Shown here one piece after another: positions 8,349-16,803 of a stretch of DNA of 64,000 nucleotides. This DNA is from CAYFFZ01 sp049976505 (GTDB lineage: Archaea; Thermoproteota; Nitrososphaeria; Conexivisphaerales; UBA164). Location: NCBI GenBank assembly GCA_049976505.1, contig JBMFIC010000001.1, forward strand, positions 1 through 64,000. Reading direction: 5' to 3'. The translations under genes and the position numbers were made by a program. The notes under the pieces were generated by a model. The model was not told where the DNA came from. It worked only from the letters and a program-made list of their open reading frames with translations, and did not search any database. Within the stretch, counting starts at the first letter, position 1, and every line of letters begins with the position of its first letter.

Positions 8349-9316
8349 AGTCGTTGAGCCTGAATGAAGTCAAGTTCGATGAAAGAGGGCTGGTGCCTGT
8401 AGTAGTTCAGGACTGGAACACCGGCAAAATACTTATGCAGGCGTACGCAAACAGGGAGGCGATCGAGCTGACTCTTCGGACGGGGCTGGCACACTTTTAT
8501 TCAAGATCTAGGGGAAAGCTGTGGCTAAAGGGAGAGACATCAGGGAACTATCAGCGTGTAAGAAGGATACTTGTAGATTGCGATGGCGATAGCATAATAT
8601 ATATCGTGGAGCCAGCTGGTCCAGCATGTCACACAGGAAACTACTCGTGCTTTTACAGGTCTCTGGAGGGCTTTGAAAATTATGAGGAAATAAGAAGTGA
8701 AATTATAAAGTACTTTGAAAGCGCCATACTTATCAGAAAGTCATGGGTCAGGGACCAGTCACAATCCACATACGAATACGTTCTCAATCCAATAACTGAG
8801 AACGTTCCGCCTCCTTCATCTCGCGTTATGAGTTATCTGGCCAACGTTATTGATTCAATAACGACGGATGACATCGATAAAGTGCTTGTACCTGAAACGT
8901 TTGGCATTCCGATTGCAGCGCTTATTGCTGAAAGAAAAGGCAGACCTTTAGCGATAATCAGGAAGAGGGACCTAGGTGCGCCTCCGGCTGCCACAGCGGA
9001 ATACTATTCCGGATATGAAAAGGGGACATACTACATATATGGGGTAAACGAAGGAGATTCTGTTCTGCTTATAGACGACGCCATCTCTACGGGGGGCACG
9101 TTCGAGTCGATTCTAACTGCGCTGCCGAAAATTGGAGTCAACGTGGTCGATGCAGCTGTTTCAATGAGCAAGGAGTTCTATGGCGGTAGGAAGCTGATCT
9201 TCAAGAAGTTTGGCGTTATAGTAAAAGCGCCGGTTCTTCTTTATTTAAGCGATAGCAAGATAAAGGTGAGGATTTCAGAATCAGGAGGTATAAAGGAGCT
9301 TTTTGAGCATTCTTAA
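8345..9316 (+). CDS. hisI: HisI (phosphoribosyl-AMP cyclohydrolase) fused to a phosphoribosyltransferase domain
   Basis: 323 residues in two domains. Residues 1-112 are HisI: VVVQDWNTGKILMQAY, a substrate/metal stretch DCDGDS at 78-83, and zinc cysteines in ACHTGNYSC (95 and 102). Residues about 125-323 are a type I PRTase: the PRPP loop VLLIDDAISTGGTF is at 240-253, and NPITENVPPP, ETFGIPIAA and the RKRDLG stretch resemble the archaeal hypoxanthine/adenine PRTase family. HisI is normally alone or fused to HisE; no HisE is seen here. The PRTase may salvage purine bases made near the AICAR branch (inference). The frame is continuous with no internal stop. Confidence 0.88.
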   Translation: MKSLSLNEVKFDERGLVPVVVQDWNTGKILMQAYANREAIELTLRTGLAHFYSRSRGKLWLKGETSGNYQRVRRILVDCDGDSIIYIVEPAGPACHTGNYSCFYRSLEGFENYEEIRSEIIKYFESAILIRKSWVRDQSQSTYEYVLNPITENVPPPSSRVMSYLANVIDSITTDDIDKVLVPETFGIPIAALIAERKGRPLAIIRKRDLGAPPAATAEYYSGYEKGTYYIYGVNEGDSVLLIDDAISTGGTFESILTALPKIGVNVVDAAVSMSKEFYGGRKLIFKKFGVIVKAPVLLYLSDSKIKVRISESGGIKELFEHS

Positions 9317-9362
9317 AATATTTTTAAAACATTAATAAACTTGCACGCTTATTTAGCAGCAA

Positions 9363-9644
9363 ATGGCCAGGGTCAAGCTAAGGGTTTTCTATGAGCTGAT
9401 TGATATGCTTGGAGCCCATGAAGTTGAAGCCGAAGCTGAAACAATAAACGATCTTTTAGACCAGATCGTTAAAAGGTACGGAGAAATGGCAAGAAGAGCC
9501 ATCCTAGGCCCAAACAACGAGATACATGAGCATCTTCTTGTATACGTTAATAACAGGCACATCAAAAAGGAGGAATATGGCAGTACAAAGCTGAACGATG
9601 GCGATCTCGTCATGATTCTTCCGCCTGTCGGCGGAGGCAGCTAA
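9363..9644 (+). CDS. MoaD/ThiS-family ubiquitin-like sulfur carrier
   Basis: 93 residues with a beta-grasp pattern (VKLRVFYELIDMLG, then AETINDLLDQIV) and a Gly-rich end, DGDLVMILPPVGGGS. MoaD proteins end in GG, are thiocarboxylated and deliver sulfur to molybdopterin; archaeal relatives also serve tRNA thiolation or protein modification. The tail GGGS leaves one residue after the last Gly, so either processing is needed or carriage differs. It sits just upstream of the molybdenum hydroxylase genes, which favours a MoaD role. Start is ATG 9363 after an AT-rich stretch. Confidence 0.82.
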   Translation: MARVKLRVFYELIDMLGAHEVEAEAETINDLLDQIVKRYGEMARRAILGPNNEIHEHLLVYVNNRHIKKEEYGSTKLNDGDLVMILPPVGGGS

Positions 9645-9666
9645 TAGCGTTATAGCAGCTGGAAAA

Positions 9667-9676
9667 ATATATAAAA
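9667..9676 (+). promoter_or_regulatory. TATA box of the molybdenum hydroxylase operon
   Basis: ATATATAAAA centred about 27 nt before ATG 9698, supporting that start over the TTG at 9695 and leaderless transcription of the three-gene operon. Confidence 0.65.
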
Positions 9677-9697
9677 ACCCTCTCCATAAGGTCTTTG

Positions 9698-10576
9698 ATG
9701 GAGCAGGCAGTTTTTAATCTCAGCGAAATGGAAGTTTTTCAGCCTGCTTCCCTGAAGGAAGCGCTAAAGGTTCTGAACGATAATCGTGACGCAGAAATAA
9801 TCGCAAATGCGACCGATCTCTGGCCTCGAATTATGAGCGGCGAGGTAAAACCTAAAAAGCTGGTCGATATTTCGGGATTAAGAAGCGAGCTAAGCTATGT
9901 TAAAAGGGAGAAGGGAGTTATCAGAATAGGAGCCTTAACAACTATTTCCGAGCTATCTGAGCAGTCGTTTGTCACAGAAAAGAAATACAGGGCTTTTAGC
10001 GATGCAGTAAAGCTCTTCGGCAGCCCACAGATTAGAAACAGGGCCACCGTGGGAGGAAACGTCTGCGCTGCCTCGAGCAGCGAGGATTTGATACCTGTGC
10101 TCTTGGCCTACGATGCAAAGGTCAAGCTTGCAAGCGTGGACGGTGAAAGGATAATATCGCTTGATAAATTTGTAGTTGGGAAAAGAAAGCTGAGCAGAAG
10201 ACCAAACGAAATTATGACGGAGGTCCTATTTGAAGAGCTTGACGACGAATACGGCTCCATCTTTTACAAAATAGGAAGAAGAAATACGCTAATAATAAAC
10301 ATTGTCAATTTGGCCATCGTTGGTAAAGTTCATGCTAAAAAGATAGCAGATATAAGAATCGCTGCCAACAGGGTTAAGGGTAAGATACCTGAAAGGGCAC
10401 GCAAAACCGAGGAGTTCCTCAAGGGCAGGACGCTCAATGAAGAAACAGTAGCTGAAGTCCAGCGCGTCTTTGGCGAAGAGCTCAGCCTGAGCGATGACTT
10501 CAGAGCCTCAGCTGAGTACAGGAAACAGGTTCTACAGGTTCTTCTGAAAAGGGGTTTGAATGCGTTGGGGGTGTGA
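9698..10576 (+). CDS. Molybdenum hydroxylase FAD-binding (medium, CoxM/CutB-like) subunit
   Basis: 292 residues of the CoxM/XDH-B family. The second FAD loop is clear (RNRATVGGNVCAASSSEDL). The first loop, usually AGGTDL, reads IANATDLWP, losing the Gly pair, so flavin contact there may differ. The medium subunit passes electrons from the 2Fe-2S subunit to the final acceptor. Order medium-small-large matches archaeal aldehyde oxidoreductases such as the glyceraldehyde-oxidising CutABC type. The small subunit starts 3 nt after the stop. Confidence 0.88.
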   Translation: MEQAVFNLSEMEVFQPASLKEALKVLNDNRDAEIIANATDLWPRIMSGEVKPKKLVDISGLRSELSYVKREKGVIRIGALTTISELSEQSFVTEKKYRAFSDAVKLFGSPQIRNRATVGGNVCAASSSEDLIPVLLAYDAKVKLASVDGERIISLDKFVVGKRKLSRRPNEIMTEVLFEELDDEYGSIFYKIGRRNTLIINIVNLAIVGKVHAKKIADIRIAANRVKGKIPERARKTEEFLKGRTLNEETVAEVQRVFGEELSLSDDFRASAEYRKQVLQVLLKRGLNALGV

Positions 10577-10579
10577 TTT

Positions 10580-11044
10580 ATGAAGAGCATGCTGATAAAG
10601 ATGAACGTCAATGGTGTTGACAGAGAGGTCCTGGTTGATCCGGACGACAGGCTGCTGGACGTGCTAAGAGACGAGCTGAACCTCAAATCAGTAAAGGAGG
10701 GCTGTGGAACCGGGGACTGCGGCATCTGCACGGTATTAATGGATGGAAAACCGGTTCTGTCGTGCATAATACCCGCTTTTCAGGCGAACAACCACAAGAT
10801 CGTGACTCTTGAAGGCCTCAACAGCGATCCCACGATGCAGAAGATCCAGCAGAGCTTCAGAAAGTACCAGGCAGCACAGTGCGGGTTCTGTACTCCCGCC
10901 ATGGAGGTAGTTGGCTGGCATCTGCTCAACACTGAAAAGAAGGTTGACAAGAGCAAGGTCAAAGAAGCTATAAGCGGCATTCTGTGCAGATGCACCGGTT
11001 ATTATGATATCGTTGATGCTATATACGAGGTGTCTCAGCAATGA
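10580..11044 (+). CDS. Molybdenum hydroxylase 2Fe-2S (small, CoxS/CutC-like) subunit
   Basis: 154 residues. N-terminal plant-type ferredoxin domain with cysteines in GCGTGDCGICTVLMDG and a following Cys, and a C-terminal helical domain with QCGFCTPAME and ILCRCTGYYD holding the second cluster. It carries electrons from the molybdopterin centre to the FAD subunit. Its stop overlaps the ATG of the large subunit by 4 nt. Confidence 0.95.
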   Translation: MKSMLIKMNVNGVDREVLVDPDDRLLDVLRDELNLKSVKEGCGTGDCGICTVLMDGKPVLSCIIPAFQANNHKIVTLEGLNSDPTMQKIQQSFRKYQAAQCGFCTPAMEVVGWHLLNTEKKVDKSKVKEAISGILCRCTGYYDIVDAIYEVSQQ

Positions 11045-13377
11045 AGGCAGAAACTGTTGAGGAGTTTATAAGCGAGCTTCAGAGGAAGGCAGAAAAAGGA
11101 GAGCTTCTTTACATAGGCCAGGACCTTAAAAGGCTAGACGATCTTGAAAAGGTCCTAGGGTCACCGGTTTACACCAACGATCTGTTGCCAAGAAACGCGC
11201 TATATGCAAGGCTCGTGCTCTCAAAATATCCGCACGCTCTTATAAAGGGAATATCAGTAAGCAAGGCCCTAAACTACCTAGGCGTCAGATACGTCCTAAC
11301 CTACAAGGATGTGCCGGGATTGAACGAATCATCCGCGATCATTCCAGACAGGCCGCTCTTCGCTTACAACAAGGTGAGGTCAACGGGCGATATCGTCGCT
11401 GCTGTAATAGCAGAGAAACCAACTAGAGCCAAGGAGGCCACCGAGCTCGTGGAAGTGGATTACGAGCAACTTCCCGCTGTCTTTGACCCGCTGGAGGCAA
11501 TGAAACCCGACGCTCCAAAGATACACGAAGGTGGCAACATAATCAAACACGTAAAGGTTCGGAAGGGAGACATCGAAAGAGGCTTTCAGGAAGCGGATTA
11601 TATAATTGAAAACACCTTCAGGACACAGCATCAGGATGCCGTTGCGCTAGAGACGGAGACAGCCTTTGCAGTGCCCAAGGATGGCAAAGTCCTTATAATT
11701 GGCTCAATGCAGACGCCTCATCACGTGCAGGCTGCTGTAGCCAAAGTTCTTGGATGGCCAATCGATAGGGTAGAAGTAATACAGGCCGTTACAGGAGGCG
11801 CATTCGGTCCAAAGTCTGACGAGACGCCTTACGATGTGGCATCGATAGCCGCGCTTGGAGCGCTCAAAACCGGCAGGCCCGTCCTCATGTCCATGACTCG
11901 AGAGGAATCGATGAAGGCACATACCAAGAGGCATCCGGCAATAATAACGCACAAAACGGGCGTAAAATCCAATGGAAAATTAACGGCCTCAAAGGTGCAG
12001 ATCGTGCTTGATGGCGGTGCCTACGCCTCCTTAGGAGTCCTGGTCATAGTAAGGGCAACGTTCCACGCAAACGGTCCATACGACATTCCCAACGTCTGGA
12101 ACGATGGATACAAGGTTTACACCAATAACACGTACACCGGGAGCTTCAGGGGCTTTGGAGCACCACAGGCGATATTCGCTGCTGAGGCCCAGATGGATGA
12201 GATAGCAAGGAAACTTAACATGGATCCGCTAGATCTGAGGCTGATCAACATGCTTAGGCCGGGCTCAAGGACCAGCACTGGTCAGCTTATGGACGAAAGC
12301 TGCGGTCTTCCTGAGTGCGTTGAAGCAGTAGTAAACGCAAGCAATTACAGGAACAAAAGGAAGAAGTACGAAAGCCAGACTGGCACGCTAAGAAGGGGAA
12401 TAGGAATAGCTCTGCTGCACCATGGCAACGCGTTGGGCCCGGAGGGAAACGACTACGCATACGTTCATCTTTCAGTTGAAAGAAGCGGAAAAATACACCT
12501 TGGCACAGGCTTAACCGAGTACGGAACTGGGGCTATTTCTGGCCTGGCACAGATAGCTGCGAGCGTTCTCGGGGTACCGCTTGACTACTTTGTTATCGAC
12601 AGGCCAAACACGCTGGTGCATCACGAAACAGGTCCCACGGTAGCTTCAAGGGTAACAGCGATAGGCGGCAACGCTGCAAGGGACGCAGCACTTAAGCTCA
12701 GGCAGAAGATCCTTCCTGTGGCTTCTAAGATGCTCGAATGCAACGTAGATGATGTAGTGCTGGTTGAGGGCTACGCTTTCTGCAGGGGCAAGGAGGCCAA
12801 GAAGGTTGCGTGGGAGGAAATAGTAAAGGAGGCTTACGATGCGAACATAGAGCTCTCAACGCTGGGGTACTACATAGCCCCTGAGTGCAAGTGGGATCCC
12901 GAAACTGGGCTCGGATCGCCATATAACCAGTACACTTTTGGAGCCGCCATCGCGGAGGTGGAGGTTGATACGGAGACTGGGCAGTACAGGGTTCTTAACT
13001 ACTATGTAGCGTTCGATGTTGGCAAGGCTATAAACCCGCAGAGGGTGAGGGGACAGATACTTGGCGGAACGGTTCAGGGGCTAGGATATGCTATGATGGA
13101 GGAGCTGGTTCACAAGAACGGATACATAGTGAATCCGAGCCTCAAGGACTACTACATACCAACGAGTCTGGACATCCCAGAAAACATTCAGACGTTCATA
13201 ATAGAGAAGGCTGGATCAATAGGACCATATGGCGCCAAGATAGTTGCGGAGCCGCCTATAGTGCTGCCCGCTCCTGCTGTAAGGAATGCCATACTTAACG
13301 CCGTAGGGAATGGCGTTAATTCGCTTCCGATAACTCCTGAAAAGGTGCTCAACGTCATAAAGAGCAGCAGAAGTTAA
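11041..13377 (+). CDS. Molybdenum hydroxylase large subunit (aldehyde oxidoreductase type)
   Basis: 778 residues, two-domain molybdopterin-binding subunit. Motifs: VTGGAFGPKSDE and SFRGFGAPQAIF (molybdopterin contacts), GPTVASRVTAIGGNA, and near the C-terminus GPYGAKIVAEPP with the Glu base. The active-site loop reads YTGSFRGFG rather than AYxCSFR, so it is not a form I CO dehydrogenase; an aldehyde (for example glyceraldehyde) or a heterocycle is the likely substrate. Complete operon with medium and small subunits. Confidence 0.9.
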   Translation: MKAETVEEFISELQRKAEKGELLYIGQDLKRLDDLEKVLGSPVYTNDLLPRNALYARLVLSKYPHALIKGISVSKALNYLGVRYVLTYKDVPGLNESSAIIPDRPLFAYNKVRSTGDIVAAVIAEKPTRAKEATELVEVDYEQLPAVFDPLEAMKPDAPKIHEGGNIIKHVKVRKGDIERGFQEADYIIENTFRTQHQDAVALETETAFAVPKDGKVLIIGSMQTPHHVQAAVAKVLGWPIDRVEVIQAVTGGAFGPKSDETPYDVASIAALGALKTGRPVLMSMTREESMKAHTKRHPAIITHKTGVKSNGKLTASKVQIVLDGGAYASLGVLVIVRATFHANGPYDIPNVWNDGYKVYTNNTYTGSFRGFGAPQAIFAAEAQMDEIARKLNMDPLDLRLINMLRPGSRTSTGQLMDESCGLPECVEAVVNASNYRNKRKKYESQTGTLRRGIGIALLHHGNALGPEGNDYAYVHLSVERSGKIHLGTGLTEYGTGAISGLAQIAASVLGVPLDYFVIDRPNTLVHHETGPTVASRVTAIGGNAARDAALKLRQKILPVASKMLECNVDDVVLVEGYAFCRGKEAKKVAWEEIVKEAYDANIELSTLGYYIAPECKWDPETGLGSPYNQYTFGAAIAEVEVDTETGQYRVLNYYVAFDVGKAINPQRVRGQILGGTVQGLGYAMMEELVHKNGYIVNPSLKDYYIPTSLDIPENIQTFIIEKAGSIGPYGAKIVAEPPIVLPAPAVRNAILNAVGNGVNSLPITPEKVLNVIKSSRS

Positions 13378-13424
13378 AAGTTTAGAATCGGTTTAAAAGG
13401 CCAACAATTTAACTTTTTAGGTGC

Positions 13425-14357
13425 ATGGCGGGCTCAGATAGAAAAATAGTTTTTCTTGTTCACACGGATCTAGATGGAGCGTGCTCGGGCGCAATAGCAA
13501 AGAGGGTCTTGGGAGAAAATATCAGGATCTACTTCTCAGGTCCCAGGACGCTTGCTGAATCGCTTTCTAAGATAAGAAGCTGTCAGATGCTCGGGATCGT
13601 TGACATAGCCCTTAATCATAACGACGCCGACGCTGTGGTAGAAGAGCTGAAAAGAATCAAGGAGTCAGGCTGTGAAGTTCTATGGGTCGATCATCATGAG
13701 TGGGTTGATGCGGACGTTAAAAAAGTCTCACAGCTTGGTATAAAGCTCATCATTGAGAAGTCGCCAAGCGCGGCCTCGCTCCTTTACAGGCATCTGGCAC
13801 CAAACGATGAGATTTCCAGGAAAATAGCTGAGATAGCTGACGACGGCGACAGCAACACAAACAGCCTCGAGCTTACGCTGGCATATAAGGTTGGTGCAAG
13901 AACCAACGCCGACAGAAAGAAGCTTATCGAAATGCTGGCAAGAGGGGAGTTCTATAACGAGGAGGTGGAGAAGTGGAAAAGAGCCGTTATGGAGGAGGAG
14001 AAGACGATAGACAAGCTTTCCAGAGAGGCCAGAACTCTTAGAACAGCCTCAGGCCTTAGCGTCGCGTTCGTAGATCTCAGAAGATACAGAATAATAGGAT
14101 CTCTTCTCGCAAAGAAGCTGCAGATGGCTGGACATAACATAGTATTCATTCTGTACGCTGATACGGGGGGCGTTCTCTACGGTGATGGAAGCGTGGATCT
14201 GCTTCCCATAGCTTTAAAATATAACGGAGGAGGACATAGAAATGCCTGCGGAGTTAACTACAAGCTGAACTTGATCGATCGGTTCATGCTTAAGATATAT
14301 CGCAAATACGTGCCTGCCGGGGCTAAAAGGATTCTGCTCGATCTCGCCAGGTTTTAA
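13425..14357 (+). CDS. DHH-family phosphoesterase
   Basis: 310 residues. DHH domain: HTDLDGACSGA (metal Asp pair), GIVDIALNHND, and WVDHHEW, the DHH motif. DHHA1 part: YNGGGHRNACGV near residue 270. Such proteins are Mn-dependent nanoRNases, cyclic-dinucleotide or pAp phosphatases, or RecJ-like archaeal nucleases; which one is unclear. Monocistronic-looking, with a TTTAACTTTTTA box about 20 nt before ATG 13425. Confidence 0.85.
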   Translation: MAGSDRKIVFLVHTDLDGACSGAIAKRVLGENIRIYFSGPRTLAESLSKIRSCQMLGIVDIALNHNDADAVVEELKRIKESGCEVLWVDHHEWVDADVKKVSQLGIKLIIEKSPSAASLLYRHLAPNDEISRKIAEIADDGDSNTNSLELTLAYKVGARTNADRKKLIEMLARGEFYNEEVEKWKRAVMEEEKTIDKLSREARTLRTASGLSVAFVDLRRYRIIGSLLAKKLQMAGHNIVFILYADTGGVLYGDGSVDLLPIALKYNGGGHRNACGVNYKLNLIDRFMLKIYRKYVPAGAKRILLDLARF

Positions 14358-14396
14358 GCAAAAACGAAATAACCCAGCATTTTTAACGTAAATCTG

Positions 14397-15272
14397 ATGG
14401 TATATATAAGAAAGGTTCAGAAAATTGGATCTTCGTCGCTGTTTATAACGATTCCCAAGGCATGGTGCGAAAAATACGGAATAAGGGAGGGAGAAACTGT
14501 TGAGCTTATTGAATCAACCTCTGGAGACCTGATCATTCTTCCAAAAGCCCAGGGATCAAGGGAAAGCATGTTTTTGATTGACCTCAGCAAGGTGAACTTG
14601 ATATATGTTGATAAGCTGATCTCCTATGCATACATAAATGGATACAGCGTGATAAAGATAGTTTACAGCAGAAAGCAGGACCTAGAGAGCATAAAGGAGA
14701 TAGTTGAAACGAAGTTCATGGGCCTAATATTGACTTCTGAAAAGGACAACGAGGCGGTTTTTTCATTTGCGCTTGACACAAACCAGGTCAACTTCTACGA
14801 GCTGTTCAAAAGAATGGACAGGCTAACGTCTCTTATGCTTGATTCTGTAGACGATGAAATGAGCGTGCTACGCCTTGATGCTGAAGTCGATAGGATTTAC
14901 TTTCTGCTTGTGAGAATGCTGAGGACTGGCTTAACCAACTCAGAGGTCGCGAAAAGGCTGGGCCTTGATCCTGTAAGGTTCCTGGACTTCAGGCTGGTCC
15001 TACATTTTATTGAAAGCTTTGGGGACGAAATAACAGCAGTTGCAGGAAAGATAACGCCCAAGGAAGTTCAGCCCATAAAAAGTCTGAAGGAGGCAGTCAT
15101 TAAGGCCTTTCTTGGCGACAGCAGGGTAAAAGTAAACGAAATCGAGACATTAACCAATGAAGCATATGAGCTTGTCAGAAGGGCTAACAAAGAAGCATCG
15201 TCGAGCTTATCCAGAATGATAGAGATGGCTAAGGATATAGCCGATCTTTCAGAAACCTTATATCTTAAGTGA
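14397..15272 (+). CDS. AbrB-type DNA-binding domain fused to PhoU-like domain (phosphate regulator)
   Basis: 291 residues. N-terminal swapped-hairpin AbrB/SpoVT domain (RKVQKIGSSSLFITIPKAWC, then GETVELIES), followed by helical PhoU-like repeats (MDRLTSLMLDSVDDEM and EIETLTNEAYELVRR). The fusion is widespread in archaea and linked to control of phosphate uptake. No pst transporter genes are near. Start ATG 14397; TrmI follows 15 nt downstream. Confidence 0.85.
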   Translation: MVYIRKVQKIGSSSLFITIPKAWCEKYGIREGETVELIESTSGDLIILPKAQGSRESMFLIDLSKVNLIYVDKLISYAYINGYSVIKIVYSRKQDLESIKEIVETKFMGLILTSEKDNEAVFSFALDTNQVNFYELFKRMDRLTSLMLDSVDDEMSVLRLDAEVDRIYFLLVRMLRTGLTNSEVAKRLGLDPVRFLDFRLVLHFIESFGDEITAVAGKITPKEVQPIKSLKEAVIKAFLGDSRVKVNEIETLTNEAYELVRRANKEASSSLSRMIEMAKDIADLSETLYLK

Positions 15273-15287
15273 AAGATTTCTGCTAGT

Positions 15288-16052
15288 ATGTCAGCTCCTG
15301 AAATCATCAATGAGGGTGATTTAGTGCTATTTGTTCACAAGGACAAAAGATGGCTAGTAAAGGTTTCAAGGGGCAAGAAGCTGCAAACACACATTTCATC
15401 GCTGGATCTTGGGGAGGTAATTGGCATGGAGTATGGATCCATAACAAAGGACGGAAACTACTATCTCTTTCGTCCAACCCTTGTGGACAGGATTATGAAG
15501 TTTGAAAGGCCGACACAGATCATATATCCCAAGGACGCATCGTACTCGGTTCTAAAGCTAGACCTTTTCCCAGGGGCCAAGGTTCTGGAGCTTGGCACCG
15601 GAAGCGGGGCCATGACCGCCTATCTGGCAAATGCTGTTAGACCAGATGGTGAGGTCCACACGTATGATATAAATGAAGAGTACATAGAGACGGCAAAAAG
15701 AAATCTGAGCTCCGTTGGGCTGGATAGATTTGTTAAGTTCAATTTGTTTAAAGGGGACCTGCAGGAAGGAATTTACGATGCGGCGTTTGTGGACATAGGG
15801 GATCCCTGGAAGCTAACTGGCATGGTGTGGAAAGCCCTTAAGTCTTCGCGTGTTGCGGCCTTTCTTCTGCCAACGTACGATCAGCTTGAAAGGCTAATAG
15901 AGAGCATCTCTGGCCTGTTTTATCATGAGGAAACTGTTGAAATATTTGTCAGAAGGCTTCAGGTTGCGAAAAACAGGACGAGGCCCCAGAACTTTGTTGT
16001 AGGGCATACGGCGTTCTTAACTTTCCTAAGGAAAACTGTTCAGCGTGTGTGA
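15288..16052 (+). CDS. trmI: tRNA (adenine-57/58-N1)-methyltransferase TrmI
   Basis: 254 residues. An N-terminal beta domain (EGDLVLFVHKDKRWLV, THISSLDLGEVIG) precedes a Rossmann SAM-binding domain with VLELGTGSGAMTAYLA and the acidic VHTYDINEEY loop. Archaeal TrmI makes m1A at positions 57 and 58 of tRNA, stabilising it at high temperature (family knowledge). Same strand as the AbrB-PhoU gene, 15 nt apart. Confidence 0.93.
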   Translation: MSAPEIINEGDLVLFVHKDKRWLVKVSRGKKLQTHISSLDLGEVIGMEYGSITKDGNYYLFRPTLVDRIMKFERPTQIIYPKDASYSVLKLDLFPGAKVLELGTGSGAMTAYLANAVRPDGEVHTYDINEEYIETAKRNLSSVGLDRFVKFNLFKGDLQEGIYDAAFVDIGDPWKLTGMVWKALKSSRVAAFLLPTYDQLERLIESISGLFYHEETVEIFVRRLQVAKNRTRPQNFVVGHTAFLTFLRKTVQRV

Positions 16053-16115
16053 TATGCAATAAAAAGCGATAAAGTTATAAAGAGATTCAGTAAAGATGTG
16101 TTGGGTAGAAGTAGA

Positions 16116-16430
16116 ATGGATTACGTGTATGCAGCTCTGTTTTTACACAGCGCGGGTAAGGAAATAAACGAGGAGAACCTTAAGAAGCTTTCAGAGTCTG
16201 TTGGTATTCCAGTGGATGAGATCAAGATAAAGGCGCTCGTGGCAGCCCTGAAGCAGGTAAACATAGATGAGGTACTGAAGTCAGTGGCCGCAGCTCCTGT
16301 TTCAGCAGCACCGGCCCAGGCGCAGCCCGCTGCTCAGCAGCAGGCAGCACAGCCAGCAGAGGAGAAGAAAGAGGAAGAGGAAAAGAAGGGTGGAGAGGCC
16401 CTCGAGGGCCTGGCAGCTCTATTTGGTTAG
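16116..16430 (+). CDS. rpl12: Ribosomal protein L12/P1 (stalk protein)
   Basis: 104 residues starting MDYVYAALFLHSAGKEINE, the conserved dimerisation start of archaeal P1. Then an Ala/Gln-rich hinge, a Lys/Glu-rich stretch and the end ALEGLAALFG that contacts elongation factors. GTG 16098 gives six extra residues, but ATG 16116 matches the family N-terminus. TTATAAAG at 16074-16081 is a likely TATA box with a short leader. L10 and L1, usual neighbours, are absent. The last 12 nt overlap a convergent gene. Confidence 0.93.
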   Translation: MDYVYAALFLHSAGKEINEENLKKLSESVGIPVDEIKIKALVAALKQVNIDEVLKSVAAAPVSAAPAQAQPAAQQQAAQPAEEKKEEEEKKGGEALEGLAALFG

Positions 16431-16799
16431 AAATTCCTTAGCGTCCTTTTTTGAATAGAAATCAACTTCTATTTTTATCTGTTTATCGCCATCAAGCTCG
16501 AGCATTCCGGTAACAAGCTTCTGCTTGTCGAGCCTTATGAAAAGCTGGTTCCGATCAAGCCCCTTAAGTATTTCACTAAGCACATAGCCTTTCTCAAAGG
16601 CACCAAGCTCATTCAGGAGCCTTAAAGTTACATCCTCGGCCACTCCTTTAGTAAAAACTAAAGTTAGCCTCTTTATTTCATCCCCGTAGTGACCTGTCAG
16701 CTTCTCGGTCCTTAGCTCTCCATCTCCAAATTTCGACCTTAGCGAGCTCAAAATAAGATCCTCGTTCTCCGTAGCATGAACGTTAACGTATACCGACAT
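16419..16799 (-). CDS. Archaeal RNA-binding protein (DUF54 / exosome-associated family)
   Basis: About 126 residues starting MSVYVNVHATENEDLILSSL, the typical N-terminus of the archaeal RNA_binding (DUF54) family, often annotated as an exosome-linked subunit. Its central GHYGDEIKRLTLVF and LLNELG segments fit. It may bind structured RNA; the role is unproven. An in-frame ATG at 16820 would overlap the upstream tiaS gene by 17 nt; ATG 16799, 4 nt after the tiaS stop, is preferred. Probably co-transcribed with tiaS. Confidence 0.78.
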   Translation of the reverse strand: MSVYVNVHATENEDLILSSLRSKFGDGELRTEKLTGHYGDEIKRLTLVFTKGVAEDVTLRLLNELGAFEKGYVLSEILKGLDRNQLFIRLDKQKLVTGMLELDGDKQIKIEVDFYSKKDAKEFLTK

Positions 16800-16803
16800 T
16801 TTT

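Noticed and set aside
11041..13377. Form I CO dehydrogenase large subunit
   Set aside because: The AYxCSFR active-site loop is absent; the loop reads YTGSFRGFG.
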